Shown: positions 24,796-36,300, numbered from the stretch's first letter. The stretch is 64,000 bases of DNA from Adiantum capillus-veneris (GCA_014529385.2 CM043954.1:99693747-99757746); one strand, 5' to 3'. The notes: generated by a model not told the origin, from the sequence alone. Program-made: numbers and translations.

Positions 24796-25140
24796 TCTTG
24801 CTATCCTCCCATTGGACCTCCCTAGGGCTAGCCAATGACATTTAAGAAACATAAGTGATAGCCTTCTGACATGTGTCCCCCTTTCCCCTTTTGTGAGAGC
24901 TTTAGGTAATTTAATAATTCAACTAAACTCTCATTGGACCCCTTTGCCTCCTGGCCAATAGGAATCAGGCAAGCCATTGGGCTGCTGAATGCTCATTGGA
25001 CCCCTTGGGAGACTGTCCAATAGTCTTCTAGAGGACTTAATTCTCATTGGTTCTTTTATTAAGTGTTTTTTAAATTAATTTAACTAGATTTACACTAGCC
25101 TAATTCTTATTGGTCCACCTCCAAGGCCATCCAATAGGAA
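24796..25140 (-). promoter_or_regulatory. cluster of inverted CCAAT motifs in the LTR
   Basis: Four ATTGG..CCAAT inverted pairs occur at about 24802-24836, 24932-24961, 24994-25023 and 25109-25137, with a further single CTCATTGG near 25043. The related LTR at 14790-16305 keeps one pair. They may be promoter elements; function is inferred only. Confidence 0.45.
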
Positions 25141-25212
25141 TTGGGTACACCTTGTGGGCATTTGGGCTAGGGAGCTGACATGTGTCCCTCATTCCCTTTG
25201 TGTAAAGGGAGC

Positions 25213-25252
<40 letters not shown>
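25213..25252 (+). repeat. (GT)n microsatellite in the Chr-1 LTR
   Basis: About 20 GT units. Confidence 0.95.
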
Positions 25253-25253
<1 letters not shown>

Positions 25254-25630
25254 TTTCTCTCTCATCCCCTACATGCAAGGCTCGCCCCCTCCTAAGTAGG
25301 GATTGCAAAGACTTTTTTGTACACACACAAAGCATCCAATTCCCCTATGGTTGACCTTTGGACACAACCTTTGAATTTTGGAACCTTCGCATTTTGGAAG
25401 TATTAATAGGCTAAACATTAGGGTATTTTTAGCCCATTGTTGCACATGGCTCTTTTGCAGATGCCCCCCCCCTTTGGATCCCTATTTTCCCTCCTTTCGA
25501 TCCCTACTGTGGCCGGTCTGCTAGCTTAACCAATATTCTAGCTTTTTCTCCCCCGACACTTCCCCATATTAAATGATCAGTTTAACATGAGAAAATCATT
25601 TAGGAGAATTAGATATTGAATATTATGACA

Positions 25631-25644
25631 TTATCTCTCTCTTG
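25631..25644 (-). other. Chr-1 polypurine tract
   Basis: Minus strand CAAGAGAGAGATAA immediately before the LTR start TGTCATAAT. Confidence 0.75.
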
Positions 25645-25989
25645 AAATCGTAGTCATCCTCGACTATGGTGTAGAGAAGATAAAGCATATTTATGAGTCC
25701 TTTTCTTAGCGGGTAGAGGATCCCTATGTTACCCTACGACATCATTCCACAATGGATGACTAGTCCATTTGGCGCTTGAGAGCCTGAGGCTGCCGCAAGC
25801 ATGCCTGCACATTAGTCCTATCAATCTTCCATAGTAGAGTGACAAGATCTACTTGGTGTTTGGGAGACGTTGTCTCCGCAAACTTGATCTAAGCATGCAT
25901 ACTACTTCATTTTTGTGCACAATAAAGAAAAAGAGAGTCTTATAAGACAAAAAACTTTGTTCATTTTTAACATTTTGTACATTTGCTTA
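25645..25989 (-). other. Chr-1 3' untranslated region
   Basis: No frame continues here after the chromodomain tail. Confidence 0.5.
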
Positions 25990-28900
25990 CTCTTGGGAAG
26001 CATTGTAAGCATTGACAAGGTTAAGGTTATCCTTAATTGTATGCCTTGCATCCATCTAGCATCTTCAAAAGGATAATTCTTAAACTTAATAAGATATCGA
26101 CGAATAGTCTTACCGCCTCTTAGTACCTTGTCTTGATGTCAGAGAATGGACTTGGGCTGCAGCATCTCCTCTTGGTCCTCGATCGCCGGTGGGTCTTCAA
26201 TAGTTGGTTCTTGAGGTGGCTCTCCTTTGTAAGGCTTTAATAGGCTCACATGGAAAGCATTGTGTATGAGCCAATGATTGGGCAACTTGAGTTGATAGGC
26301 CATCTCATTGATTGGCCTAAGAATATGGAAGGGACCATAGTACCTTTTTGCTAGTTTAGCATAGTACTTTTGGTGTCCCGTAGGATTCTTGCCCGTCGTG
26401 TGTCTTAATCGAGCCTTGGAAAACTTTAATAAGACCCAATCATTTTATTTAAAGGTTTGGGATCTTCTATGCTTGTCAGCAGCAGCCTTTTGCCTTTGGG
26501 TTGCTGTGAGATAGAGATAGCATCCTTAATCTTTTGAAAAGATTCTTGTAGGTCCCGGCTATACTCAACTGCAGCGAAGATCTTCCCATGTACCTTAAGT
26601 AGCAAGGGACTTTTTGATCTTCCTTCAATTACCTCGAAAGGTGCTTTTCCCGTGGAAGTATTTACAATGTTATTGTAAGCATACTCCACTAAGGGTAAGT
26701 ACTTCTCCCATTGGGATCTTTGATCTACTTCCGTTACATAGGCTTTTAGTAGATCGAGAATTGTTAGGTTAGCTATTTCACTTTGGCCATCCGTTTGTGG
26801 ATGATAGGCCGAAGAGAAGTTTAGCCTTGTCCCTAAATTCTCAAAGAGACCCTTCCAAAAATTACTGGTCATTCTAGGATCTCTATCCGACACTATGGAC
26901 ATTGGCAAGCCATGGTACTTGAAAATTTGTGAAATGAAGAGGGTTGCCATTTGATGGGCTTTGATAGTCTTTTTGACAGGTATAAAATGAGCTTGTTTAC
27001 TGAACTTGTCTACTATCATCCATATTCCCGTATTCCCATGGATAGACTTAGGAAATCCAAAGATAAAATCCATGGATATGCTCTCCCATGGTGAATTAGG
27101 GATTGGCAAGGGTTGAAGCAATCTAGGTTGCTTCCCTCTATCAAATTTTGTCTTTTGGCATACCACACATTTAGAAACATACTCTTGTATGTTCACTTTC
27201 ATGGCAGGCCAATAGAAATATGTTTCAATTCCCTTTAAGGTAGACTGAATCACTCTATGCCCCGCATAAGGTGGAGCATGAGATTCATACATTACTTTCT
27301 CACGTAGTGAGTTAGTAACGCATAGTCTATTGCCATAGAGAAGATAACCATCTTGTAAAGTAAATGGTTCTTCTTTCTTCCCTAATGCAAGGGCTGAAAT
27401 CACATTTCTAAAATCGGGATCAATAGCATACTCATCTATCATTGAAGATAGATCATTGTGAGTTGCTATGGAAACCACATTTACTCTCGGCCGTCTTGAG
27501 AGTGCATCAGCTACTTGATTATGCTTGCCAGCAATGTGAGCAATATGAAAATGAAATTATGAAAGGAAATTTGTCGACCTCATTTGTTTGTCGGAGAGCT
27601 TGGTATGCATCATGAAGTACTTAAGACTTTGGTGATCCGTTCGCAGAATGAAAGGAGTCCCCAATAAATAGTGCTTCCATGAGTCTAAGGCATGTAGAAC
27701 TGCAAGGAGTTCCTTTTTATATATGTCTAGAGCTTGCTCAACAGGGTCGAGCCTTCCACTCTCATAGCCTATGGCATGCCCTTCTTGGAGAAAAACAGCT
27801 CCAAGGAAATCACCACAAGCATCACATTGGACCTCAAATGGTTTTGAGAGATCCGGTAGTGTAAGCACAGGTTGAGAGATAAGCTTTTCTTTAAGCTTTT
27901 CGAAAGCACTGTTCTCCTTATCAAACCATGTATACCTAACGCTTTTCTTTGTTAGGTCATGTAATGGTCCGACAATTTGTGAGAACTTTTCTATGAAGCG
28001 CCTATAGTATGCACACATACCTATAAAGCTTCTTAGTTCATGAAGATTCTTTGGTTTAGGCCATCCTTTTATTACCTCTAACTTTGATGAATCCATTTGG
28101 ATGCCATCTTGAGAGATAATGTGACCTAAATACTGAATCTCTTGCAAGAGAAATTCACTTTTCTTTCGATTAACATAAAGTTTATTCTCTCTTAAAACTT
28201 GAAATATTACCTGGAGGTGTTGCTTGTGTTCGTCTAACGAATTAGAGTAGATGATAATATCATCAAAGAACACTCTAGTGAAGGTTCGATGAGGCCTGAA
28301 AAGCTTCTCCATCAAGCGGTTGAATGTGGCTGGTGCATTGGTTAAGTCAAAAGGAATGACAATGTATTCATAAAGACCAAATGTGGTGCGAAATGCGGTC
28401 TTTACAATGTCTTGATCAACTATCCTTATTTGATGATAGCCACTTTTTAGGTCAATCCTACTGAAGTAGGTCTATCCTTGTAGCTTATCAAATAGGTCTT
28501 CTACCCGTGGAACAGGAAACCTATTCTTGATAGTGATCCTATTTATGCTCCATAGTCGACACACATACGATATGTGCCGTCTTTCTTTTGCACTAATAGC
28601 ACAGGTAAGCAAAATGGAGATGAGCTAGGCCTAACCATGCCCTTCTCAACTAACTCATGCACTTGCAGCATAATCTCCTCTTGTTGAGCTTGAGAAACTC
28701 TATAAGGAGGTTTGTTAAGCGGTGAACTTCCTTGAAGAAGTTCAATTGCATGGTCATCATTACCTCGTTTAGGAGGTAGCTCACAAGGGATGTCGTCAAT
28801 AGAAACATCTTGAAACCCCTTGAGAAAATTGGATAACTCTAATTCCTTTTGGTTGCTTTTATTTTCTTTTGCTAAAGCATTAGGTTCATTTTGAAAATCT

Positions 28901-29429
28901 TTAACAAAAATCATGTACACGAAAATAGAGCTCTTTATTGACTTGTTGAAAGTTGGTGTATGTACAATGGGGATAGTGTTACCCATTTCCTTAGCATCTA
29001 TATACATGTCTTTTTCCTTGAACTTAAAGGAGATTCTCCTTTCAGGAAATTTAACATTGGCAGCCAGGTGGTCAAACCATGGTGCCCCTAGGATTAAATC
29101 CTCATGCTTCAGAGGAGAGATAAAGAAGTCCTCTTTGTCCACATAGATTTGGACATGAAGCCTCAATTTCCCGATTAAGGGAGTGACTGAAGCTTCTTGC
29201 CCCTTGAAAGCACTATCTGCGGGTAGGACATCTCCCATCTCATAAGCTTGTATGCCTAGCTTGGTGGCCAAATCTATAGATATAAAATTGTGAGTAGAAC
29301 TAGGGTCAAAGAGAATAAAAGCATCATGTTCTCTTACCTTTCCCCAAGCATGGCATAGAGGAGATCCTTTGTGGTGAGTTTGGTGAGTCTCCTCCTCTTG
29401 GATTTCAACCAAGGAAGCTCTAGGAGGAT
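25990..29429 (-). pseudogene. Chr-1 protease, RT, RNase H, integrase and chromodomain
   Basis: Right to left: retropepsin (near 29310) reading LFDPSSTHNFIS where the family has D-S/T-G, so the loop is altered; ILGAPWF (near 29080); RT start (SPFCLPVLLVQKKDG near 28600), a frameshift near 28545, a TAG near 28477, FFDDIIIYS (near 28250, catalytic pair intact); RNase H (DACGDFLGAV, RTDHQSLKYF); TAA at 27557; integrase zinc domain (YAGHRV..CVVCQKTK), core (MDFIFGFP, SDRDPRM, PQTDGQSE). After a break at 26426 the frame NPTGHQKYYAKLAKRYYGPF leads to a chromodomain-like end (PKSIL, YLIKFKNYPFEDARW, about 26045-26165). The chromodomain would steer integration to chromatin marks. Confidence 0.88.
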
Positions 29430-30938
29430 CTTGGCGGTTGTTATTTTGGGGACAAGCGTGGTACGCATGCCCTTCTTTGCCGCACTTGAAACACCGGTTA
29501 TCCTTGCGATAACGCTCAAGCTCTTCAGGAGAGAGTTTTTTTTTACCTTTGTAAACTCCCTTCTCTTTAGCTTTGTTGGAGTTTCCCTTAGGAGACTTTT
29601 GGACATTTTCCTTCCCCTTAGGCTCGTTGGAACCCTTGTTTTCCATGGGCTTATTATTTCTTTTATCCCCATTTGGAAATTTATTCGAGAGGCCACCATA
29701 GTATGGTGTATTACTGCCGATATGGTACGTGGCCTTTGGGAGTTGACATACTCCGCCATTTCTTCGGTTAAGCCTGCACAAAATTGTTGCTTTTGCTCTC
29801 CAAAATCCAACTTTTTGAAGACAGTGGCTTTGAGTTGTAGGTCCCAAAACTTGTCTACATATTTGTGGATGGATTCATAGGGAGAGAGCTTTAAGCTTCG
29901 CCATTCGGTGAGTACTTTGTCTTTGGCATCGATGGCAAAAAACTGCTTCATAATGGAAGCTCTTAAAGCTTTCCATGTTCGTGGAGCTTCATCGTTGGCT
30001 CGTAGGGTAGACCACCATTGCCTGGCAGACTTTTGAAAGTGCATAGCTACATGGAGTAGCTTAGAGGACTCCATGAAGCCCTCATCTCCAAACGCCGCAT
30101 CAAACTGTTGGATAAAGGCCAATACTTTGTCCGTAGCACCAAAGGTGCCATCATAGGTAAGGAAAGAGATGCTCTTCCCTCCCTCTTTGAATTTCTTCAG
30201 CTTGGATGACCTCTTCCATGCGGCATAGGATTTCCTATGGCCTCTTCTTTTTGATGGTTCAAAGGTTGCACCATCACTTTCTTCAAAAGGTGAAGAATTT
30301 GAAGAAGGTGGAGAAGAGGGTGACCTCTTTCTCGCCTTTTTCTTGTCTTGATCTTCGGCGTCTTCACTATCACTTTCATAAGAGGAAGAGGATGAAGAAG
30401 ATGGAAAAGAGGGTGTCCTCTTTCTCACCTTTTTCTTCTCTTTCTTTTTATCATCCCTCTTTGAATTATGGTGTGGAGAAGAGTGCGATCGTCTCCTCCG
30501 CTTTGGTGGTGATGGAGAGCGTTTAGCCCGCCGTCTTCGTGGAGCCATCTCCGCAGAGGTGGCGGGAGACTCACTTCTTTCTCGTTCCTTCGGTGGAGGC
30601 TCTTGAGTTCTCCTGTGGGAAGAAGATGCATCATCAAGAAGTAAATTCTTGAGCCCTTCGTATGGATTCTCTTATTCTTCCTGAATCGGAGAGAGACCTC
30701 TTTTGGAAGTCTCACAAGGAGGCTTCCTAGGTGTTCTCTCGTCATGGTGGTGAGCTTGGAGAATCCCGTGAGCACGGAGCTGCCGTTGCACTTCACTTTG
30801 GAGAGATGGATTTCCCATGGCTTGTTGAAGCCTAGAAACAAGATAGTTAACAAGCATCGGAGCATCATTAGTGGCTTGCTCATTAGCAAAATGAAAGTTA
30901 TCAACATTAATTTCACTCTCTTTACTATTGTCAACCAT
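29430..30938 (-). pseudogene. Chr-1 gag
   Basis: Capsid and nucleocapsid region. ATG at 30938 (MVDNSKESEIN). One in-frame TAA at 30672 splits an N-terminal part (RLQQAMGNPSLQSEVQRQL) from a very basic, Ser-rich stretch (MAPRRRRAKRSPSPPKRRRR). The Retrotrans_gag core follows (FIQQFDAAFGDEG, SARQWWSTLRA, WKALRASIMKQFF). A frameshift near 29800 leads into the zinc knuckle CFKCGKEGHAYHAC near 29490. Confidence 0.85.
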
Positions 30939-31342
30939 TCTAACAACTTTTAGGTGTAAACATTTTAGGTGGACTTCGGCACTTCAAGCCCTAGTTGCTA
31001 CTCCTCTTTACCCCTTTAGAAAAAGCACTCAAGCTACTGTACCCGTGGCTCGAATACCATTAATTGCAAGGAATAGAAGAGAGGGTCGTTCAACACCAAA
31101 ACAACACCAGATCCTGTCAAGCTTCTAATATCTCAATAGTGGTTAAGCCGTAGGCAAGCCCCGTAGGACTCCACTATTAAGACCATAGCTCTCGACGGTG
31201 ATGCCCCGTTAACTGTACGAAGGCAAGCGCACTGCAAGGCTGAAAAATCCCTATTCTACTTACTCATAGTAAATTAATAATACCAACCATTTATATCTAG
31301 CTTGAGGACCTCCCTTCTTGAGCAAGAAAAGAGAAACCTTGT
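30939..31342 (-). other. Chr-1 leader
   Basis: Between primer site and gag ATG; no protein recognised. Confidence 0.6.
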
Positions 31343-31354
31343 GCTCTAATACCA
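31343..31354 (-). other. Chr-1 primer-binding site
   Basis: Minus strand TGGTATTAGAGC, initiator-Met type with one mismatch, one base from the LTR end. Confidence 0.85.
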
Positions 31355-31355
31355 A

Positions 31356-31672
31356 TGTAACATTTAATGGCCTAAAAACTTGTGTGTAGCGGAAATTAGC
31401 ATGAACATACTGGGCATTTCATTAGAATAGATTCTTAATGAGAATTACAAGAGTGCTTGGGTGGAGAGAGCAAAAAGCATAACACCTAGTTAGATAGCAT
31501 GAACAATACTTTCAAAAGAGAGAAAAATTAAGCTATTGACAACAGTTGAGGACCGGATTTACATGGAGCCGGTCCCACCTCCAAAAGGCTTTGTATTATG
31601 GTTTCTCCCATCAAGAGAGACATTGTACAATCAATTCTTTGTGTTCCTTTAAGACTAGCTTAGTGCATGAAG
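31356..31672 (-). repeat. Chr-1 5' LTR, terminal fragment only
   Basis: Matches the first 320 bp or so of the LTR at 24020, then stops at a hairpin (GTGCATGAAG, loop of 7, CTTCATTGCAC) and turns into its own reverse complement. Confidence 0.9.
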
Positions 31673-31679
31673 CTTTCAT

Positions 31680-31735
31680 CTTCATTGCACTAGCTAGTCT
31701 TGAAGGAACACAAAGAATTGTATTGTACAATGTCT
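31680..31735 (+). repeat. inverted LTR arm, inner piece
   Basis: Reverse complement of LTR sequence seen at about 24311-24366. Ends at ACAATGTCT, where foreign DNA begins. Confidence 0.9.
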
Positions 31736-32530
31736 ATGATGTAAATGAGGGGGGTGGGGAAGTAAATTCTCCATTCGTGACCAACGTAGACCCTATACCG
31801 TTAGAGAATTTGCACGTGAATACTTCATTCAATGGACCTCCTGACTCTTCAGAGTTATTTCCCTCCGAGGTCACATTACGCGATGGTAGAAGCCTTGCCG
31901 AAGTGCAAGAGGTTGAGCGATATATCCTTGCAGCAAGGGAAAAGGAAGTCGAGAGCTTATGTAAGGCGGAGCAACGAAGAGAGTTAAAAGAGAAAGACCC
32001 TATGTCAATATCCTTGCTAAGAGAGCAATCGAGTGCTTCTGATTTAGCAACCGCTAAGGGCCAACCCCTAGAAAGCAACATTGCATCTAGCTCAAAGGAC
32101 ACCCCTAGCACCTCAATCCTAGATGGAGTGTTTCTAAATGAGAACTGGGAGTACGAACTTCAAACGGAAACTCTGACCGACCTATACACAGGTCACACCT
32201 ATCATGTGGGTTGGTTAGATGTCCTAAAATCCACAATGGGTGCTACTAGTGTGGAGGATCAACAAACAAAGAGTTTGTGAGGTCATCCATAGGGTCATTG
32301 AGTTAGAGAGATAGAACAAGGGAATCAGCAAGCCTTCAACGGGTCTAATGAGATTCTTGGATACAGGAAAGGCTAAATAACCGACCTTATTGAAAATGGA
32401 GACTCCCTCGGTAAGTCCGATGGATCCTCCATACATTGTTTTGCCAGGGGTCTCAGTGCAATCTGAGCCCACAAGTGATCACTTTACCTTTCCAAGTCTA
32501 GCTCATCTTTCCCTTGATGACACCACGGCT
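31736..32530 (+). other. foreign 795-bp segment inside the inverted arm
   Basis: Absent from the full LTR at 24020-25630. Removing it rejoins CAATGTCT to CTCTTGATGG, exactly the LTR sequence, with no target duplication. It is coding-like on the plus strand: a frame to 32280 contains LPLENLHVNTSF-type sequence (as IPLENLHVNTSF), AEVQEVERYILAAREKEVES, then ENWEYELQTETLTDL and GHTYHVGWLDVLKS; a second frame from 32390 follows. I recognise no family. It is probably a captured transcript or gene fragment. Confidence 0.7.
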
Positions 32531-32794
32531 CTCTTGATGGGAGAAACCATAATACAAAGCCTTTTGGAGGGGGGACCGGCTCCATGCAAATCGGTCCTCA
32601 ACTATTGTCAATAGCCTAATTTCTCTCTATTTTGAAAGTATTGTTCATGCTATCTAACTAGGTGTTATGCTTTTTGTTGCTCTCTCCACCCAAGCACTCT
32701 TGTAATTCTCATTAGGAATCTATTCTAATGAAATTCCCACTATGTTCATGCTAATTTCCGCTACACACAAGTTTTTAGGCCATTAAATGCTACA
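32531..32794 (+). repeat. inverted LTR arm, terminal piece
   Basis: Reverse complement of 31356-31617, ending TAAATGCTACA at the insertion border. Confidence 0.92.
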
Positions 32795-32799
32795 TGATC
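32795..32799 (+). repeat. target-site duplication of Chr-1, right copy
   Basis: TGATC, identical to 24015-24019. Confidence 0.85.
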
Positions 32800-33350
32800 A
32801 CAAAGAAATGGCATAAAATATCGCAAGTGTTAAGCATAGTCTTTGGTTGGATCTTAACAATCAATAGATAACTCTAAAAACCATCCAATGAAAAGCTCTA
32901 AATTAGACATAATCTATTGAATTAGACTCAAAATTATCTACTACATGAGTCTATAGATTGGTATTTCAGCAAACATACTTGGAGTTTTTATTACAAAATC
33001 AATCATTTTATAAATTGAATTTGGGAAAATTCAAGCACTTTATAGCCTATTTTTGTATAAATGTATGCAAATTGCTTGATGAAATGGCTTCTTTTCCTTG
33101 AAATCTTAAAAAATGGGACTTGAATAAATCTTAAAATTCCTAAGTATGTCTTATACTAAAAATTGAACGAGTACAAGTAGACAAAGATGTACCTGATTTA
33201 TTGTCATGCAAGGTTTGCACTAGCTATCTTGACTAATCTCTAGCCCGGCTCATTCTCAATTTTATCCTCATAAATTGGATCTTATAAATATGCATTAAAA
33301 AATGAATGGATATGTAATGTCATTTGAAACCTCCAAAGGTTTCACATGCT
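32800..33350. other. spacer, nothing recognised
   Basis: AT-rich, no frame. Its start continues the repeat unit interrupted by Chr-1. Confidence 0.5.
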
Positions 33351-34276
33351 TGTTAGAATCTGGACACACCCCACGGCAGTAACTACTCGGAGGATTATTA
33401 TTTTTGTAATTATTCATTCATTGAGGAAAACCGGATTTTTCACCTTGTAATTATTGGAACTTACAGAAGTTTCTAGATTGTATCCCAGTTTTGATAGTTA
33501 GATTGAGTAGATGGTTGATTTTGGAACTTTAAGGTTTGAGAAATTGTAAGGTATATATACCACTTTTTGACCTTAATGAAAAAACCCTTTGGTCATTTAA
33601 AAAACAAGTTTGAAGTCTGTGAGTGAGCGTACTGTGTACGAGAGAGAGAGAGAGTGTGAGCTTCATATTGATGCTATGTGTGCTCCAGTGGAATCGAGTG
33701 CGGAGAAGTGCAGCGTGTTGCCCTCGACGAGAGCTACGACCCGATACCTACATTGCGCGTGGCTTTGCGAAATCCTTCTACGAGCTTCATCGGGTGTTTG
33801 GGTGAGCATACGTTGTCCGATTTTGCATTGCAGCATATCCACGCGTTCACATTGAGTAGAACTACACATTAGGCACTTTAGATTTTGGAAACAAAGACCT
33901 GCAGATTTCGGCCAGACATCCTACATGTTTCTGCACCAGGTGTTTTGGGTCGTGAATTTGGTTCATAGACCTTAGGGAGAGCGACCTATTGGTATTAGTA
34001 GGGTCTCCTTCAAGTTCTATGGTGTTTCGAGATTGTTTGATGGGTGTTCGGCTCTAGAAAGCGTTGTAGGAAGTTTCCTCTTATGCACTCTTGAAGGCTG
34101 TGACTTAGACAATTGGTAGAGACCTCTTTATGAATTAGTTAGGAGTCGGTCGAGTGTAGGTTGACACCTTATGCTTGCTTCCACATGCCTGCAGGTCGAG
34201 CTTTGTCCTTAGCTGACATTACAGGTTAGGCGAGTTCTCGCTGTGCTGACATCCATCGCGGCGTATCCATCCAACA
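33351..34276 (+). repeat. Gy-B 5' LTR
   Basis: TGTTAGAATC to TATCCATCCAACA, next to the primer site. TATATATA at 33552-33559 is a likely promoter. The right border is set by the primer site; the left border is inferred from TGTTA and could be off. Holds one 11-bp half of the 24-bp palindrome (33914-33924). Confidence 0.6.
33552..33559 (+). promoter_or_regulatory. TATA box of the Gy-B LTR
   Basis: TATATATA in an AT-rich context about 200 bases into the LTR. Confidence 0.55.
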
Positions 34277-34277
34277 T

Positions 34278-34297
34278 TGGCGCCGCTGCCGAGGACG
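34278..34297 (+). other. Gy-B primer-binding site (Asp tRNA type)
   Basis: TGGCGCCGCTGCCGAGGACG, one base after the LTR. Athila/Tat elements use nearly this sequence, complementary to plant tRNA-Asp. Confidence 0.8.
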
Positions 34298-34825
34298 AAA
34301 ACCTTAGGTAGATGACCGAGACTAATCCTTGAGGATTGGGATTTTTGGCTTGCCAAGAGTCTCGCTTTACATTTAGATAGGATCAGAGGGTGGAGGACTC
34401 TCTAGGTCTTAGAGGGAGTCTAGGAAGTGTGTGTCTGGCCTAGATCCTTCGACTTAGGTAGATGAGGTAGACTTAGGTAGTTTTAGGTGGTAGTCGAGTT
34501 CTAGGGTAAGATTTGGAGTGGTAGAAGCGGTGAGAGGAGAGCTTGAGAGTCCGGAGAGGCCAAAAAGCAACCAAAAACACCATTTACACCATTTTACATG
34601 ATAAGTAGGAGTAGAGTAAGTAGGACATCATGATTCAGGATCTAGAGCATTTCATGCATGTACACTTGCTTGGGAAAGTCATTACAAGTTTTTAAAAGAT
34701 GCAAAAAGACGCAAAAGTGTGTTTGAAAGCCTAATTGAAGTCCAAAAGTTACTGTAAGTGTTTCTAATAGATCTACAGAGCATCAGGAGCATTCCTGTCA
34801 GAAATTTTTTTAATTTTAAGCCAAG

Positions 34826-34849
34826 AGACATCCTACGCGTAGGATGTCT
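34826..34849. repeat. 24-bp perfect palindrome, copy 1
   Basis: AGACATCCTACG followed by its reverse complement CGTAGGATGTCT. Confidence 0.97.
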
Positions 34850-34986
34850 ACAGGCTAATCTGGAAGGAATTTTGGGATTTTGAGTTGACTAGTATGTTCA
34901 GAAGGTAGGGTTTACCCTAATTTCAACTGGAAAGTGGAAATTTGGCCATATATTGACAGGATAAGGCCAGATAGACTGAAATTGCC

Positions 34987-34997
34987 AGACATCCTAC
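34987..34997 (+). repeat. palindrome half-site
   Basis: AGACATCCTAC only; the other half is absent. Confidence 0.7.
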
Positions 34998-35452
34998 CCA
35001 AATAGTACCAAAACATTATTTTGAGACCAAAACCTATGGAATTGTAATGGATCATTGAAGCTAGATGTTGGTGCATTCGAGGATAGCTTCAAGGGAAGAG
35101 ACATTATTTTCTACTCTGAGACACATCAAAATCCCGGCGTCACACTTCCTTGAGTGACGGGATACGATTGGGAGACCACTTGTAGACAGAAAAGAGGTAA
35201 GATTAGAGCATAGAGAACGTGGGTAAAGAGGTGTGGTATTGTTCGGGGATATATTGAGTGACTGAAAGGGGTTTCACCTCATTTGGGTGAGAAAATTGGA
35301 TTCAAAGCGGACTTTAGTACTTTTGACTGAAAAAGGCAAGAACAACTGAAATTTGGGACTTTTGACATCCAAACCAAAATCTAAGCATACCACTGGGTTA
35401 CTGACATCAAGGGGAAGCTGTGGGACAAGTCTGGGATCAAACAGGCAAAAAA

Positions 35453-35476
35453 AGACATCCTACGCGTAGGATGTCT
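35453..35476. repeat. 24-bp perfect palindrome, copy 2
   Basis: Same 24 bp; symmetry extends one base on each side. Confidence 0.97.
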
Positions 35477-35577
35477 TCTTAGTGATTTTGGACTTCAAAC
35501 TGAATTTTGAGTATACCAAAGTGATCAGCAACTCAAGGGGAGCCTGGGCTTTGAGTTTGAAGCCAATCTGATGAAAA

Positions 35578-35601
35578 AGACATCCTACGCGTAGGATGTC
35601 T
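35578..35601. repeat. 24-bp perfect palindrome, copy 3
   Basis: Same 24 bp, preceded by CTGATGAAAA as in copies 7 and 8. Confidence 0.97.
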
Positions 35602-35853
35602 AATGCAAGAAATTGAAGCCAAAATTTGACTTTGAGCATAGTAAGGTGTTGTATAGCCTAAGACAAGCCTCCTAGTCAATTTTGGTCCAATTTGGAGTTG
35701 ATTAGACTGATCGATATCAGCAACAGGCTGTCGGAACAGATTTCTGACTCATTGACCAGCTAATAGGTGTCCAAATCAAAAAGTAAAAGCAGCTGTAAGC
35801 TCAGCACAACAAGGGGAAACCACAGTGCAAAAATCCAGGATAAACACAGCAGG

Positions 35854-35877
35854 AGACATCCTACGCGTAGGATGTCT
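35854..35877. repeat. 24-bp perfect palindrome, copy 4
   Basis: Same 24 bp, 424 bases before the gag ATG. Confidence 0.97.
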
Positions 35878-36300
35878 ATTGGGGCATACTGCAAAGAAAA
35901 TTTGACCTGGCATAGACAGTGAGATTCTATTGGGCTTAGGGATTCCAGAACTTCTTTCAGAAGTGAATTTGGACCTTGTTTGCCCATTTGACGAAGCAAA
36001 GACTGAATTCAAACTTTGTCGTGTAAATTGACCAACATTTGAGGGTAGGATTATTTCAGATTAGCATACCTAATCCAGAACATCAGCAGTGTATAAAATA
36101 CAGTAGTGGTGAGATTAACTCTCCAGTTATATCAATCATTACTAAGATAACCTCTAGCAGATAAATGCTTTGATTTGATTGTGCCGAAATTAAAACGCTT
36201 GTGTACAGGTATATTCAGCAACAAAGCAAGAAATTGTGCAGAAACTGACCCTTTCCAAGGTGATTGGTTGGATTTGTGATAAATTGCATTGATAAGTTTG

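Larger units (their letters stand above)
24020..25630 (-). repeat. Chr-1 3' LTR (full length)
   Basis: 1611 bp. On the minus strand it begins TGTCATAATATTC and ends TAAATGTTACA, adjoining a purine tract at 25631-25644. Contains a (GT)n run and clustered inverted CCAAT motifs. Confidence 0.9.
24020..32794 (-). mobile_element. chromovirus Chr-1 with aberrant inverted LTR end
   Basis: Minus-strand Ty3/gypsy element with a chromodomain. Right to left: inverted LTR end, foreign segment, LTR fragment, primer site, gag, protease, RT, RNase H, integrase, chromodomain, purine tract, full 3' LTR. Both outer termini carry the same LTR end (TGTAACATTTAATGG reading inward), and TGATC flanks the whole unit. 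The 5' LTR keeps only about 320 bp of its end, so the LTR promoter region is missing. Confidence 0.9.
34298..36300 (+). other. Gy-B leader
   Basis: Two kilobases of non-coding DNA before gag that hold four perfect copies and one half copy of the 24-bp palindrome. No frame is convincing. Confidence 0.65.

Noticed and set aside
31356-32794. An independent transposon with 320-bp terminal inverted repeats
   Set aside because: Its own flanks (ACCAA and TGATC) do not form a target duplication, whereas TGATC matches at 24015 and 32795, and the left part adjoins the Chr-1 primer site. It is part of Chr-1.
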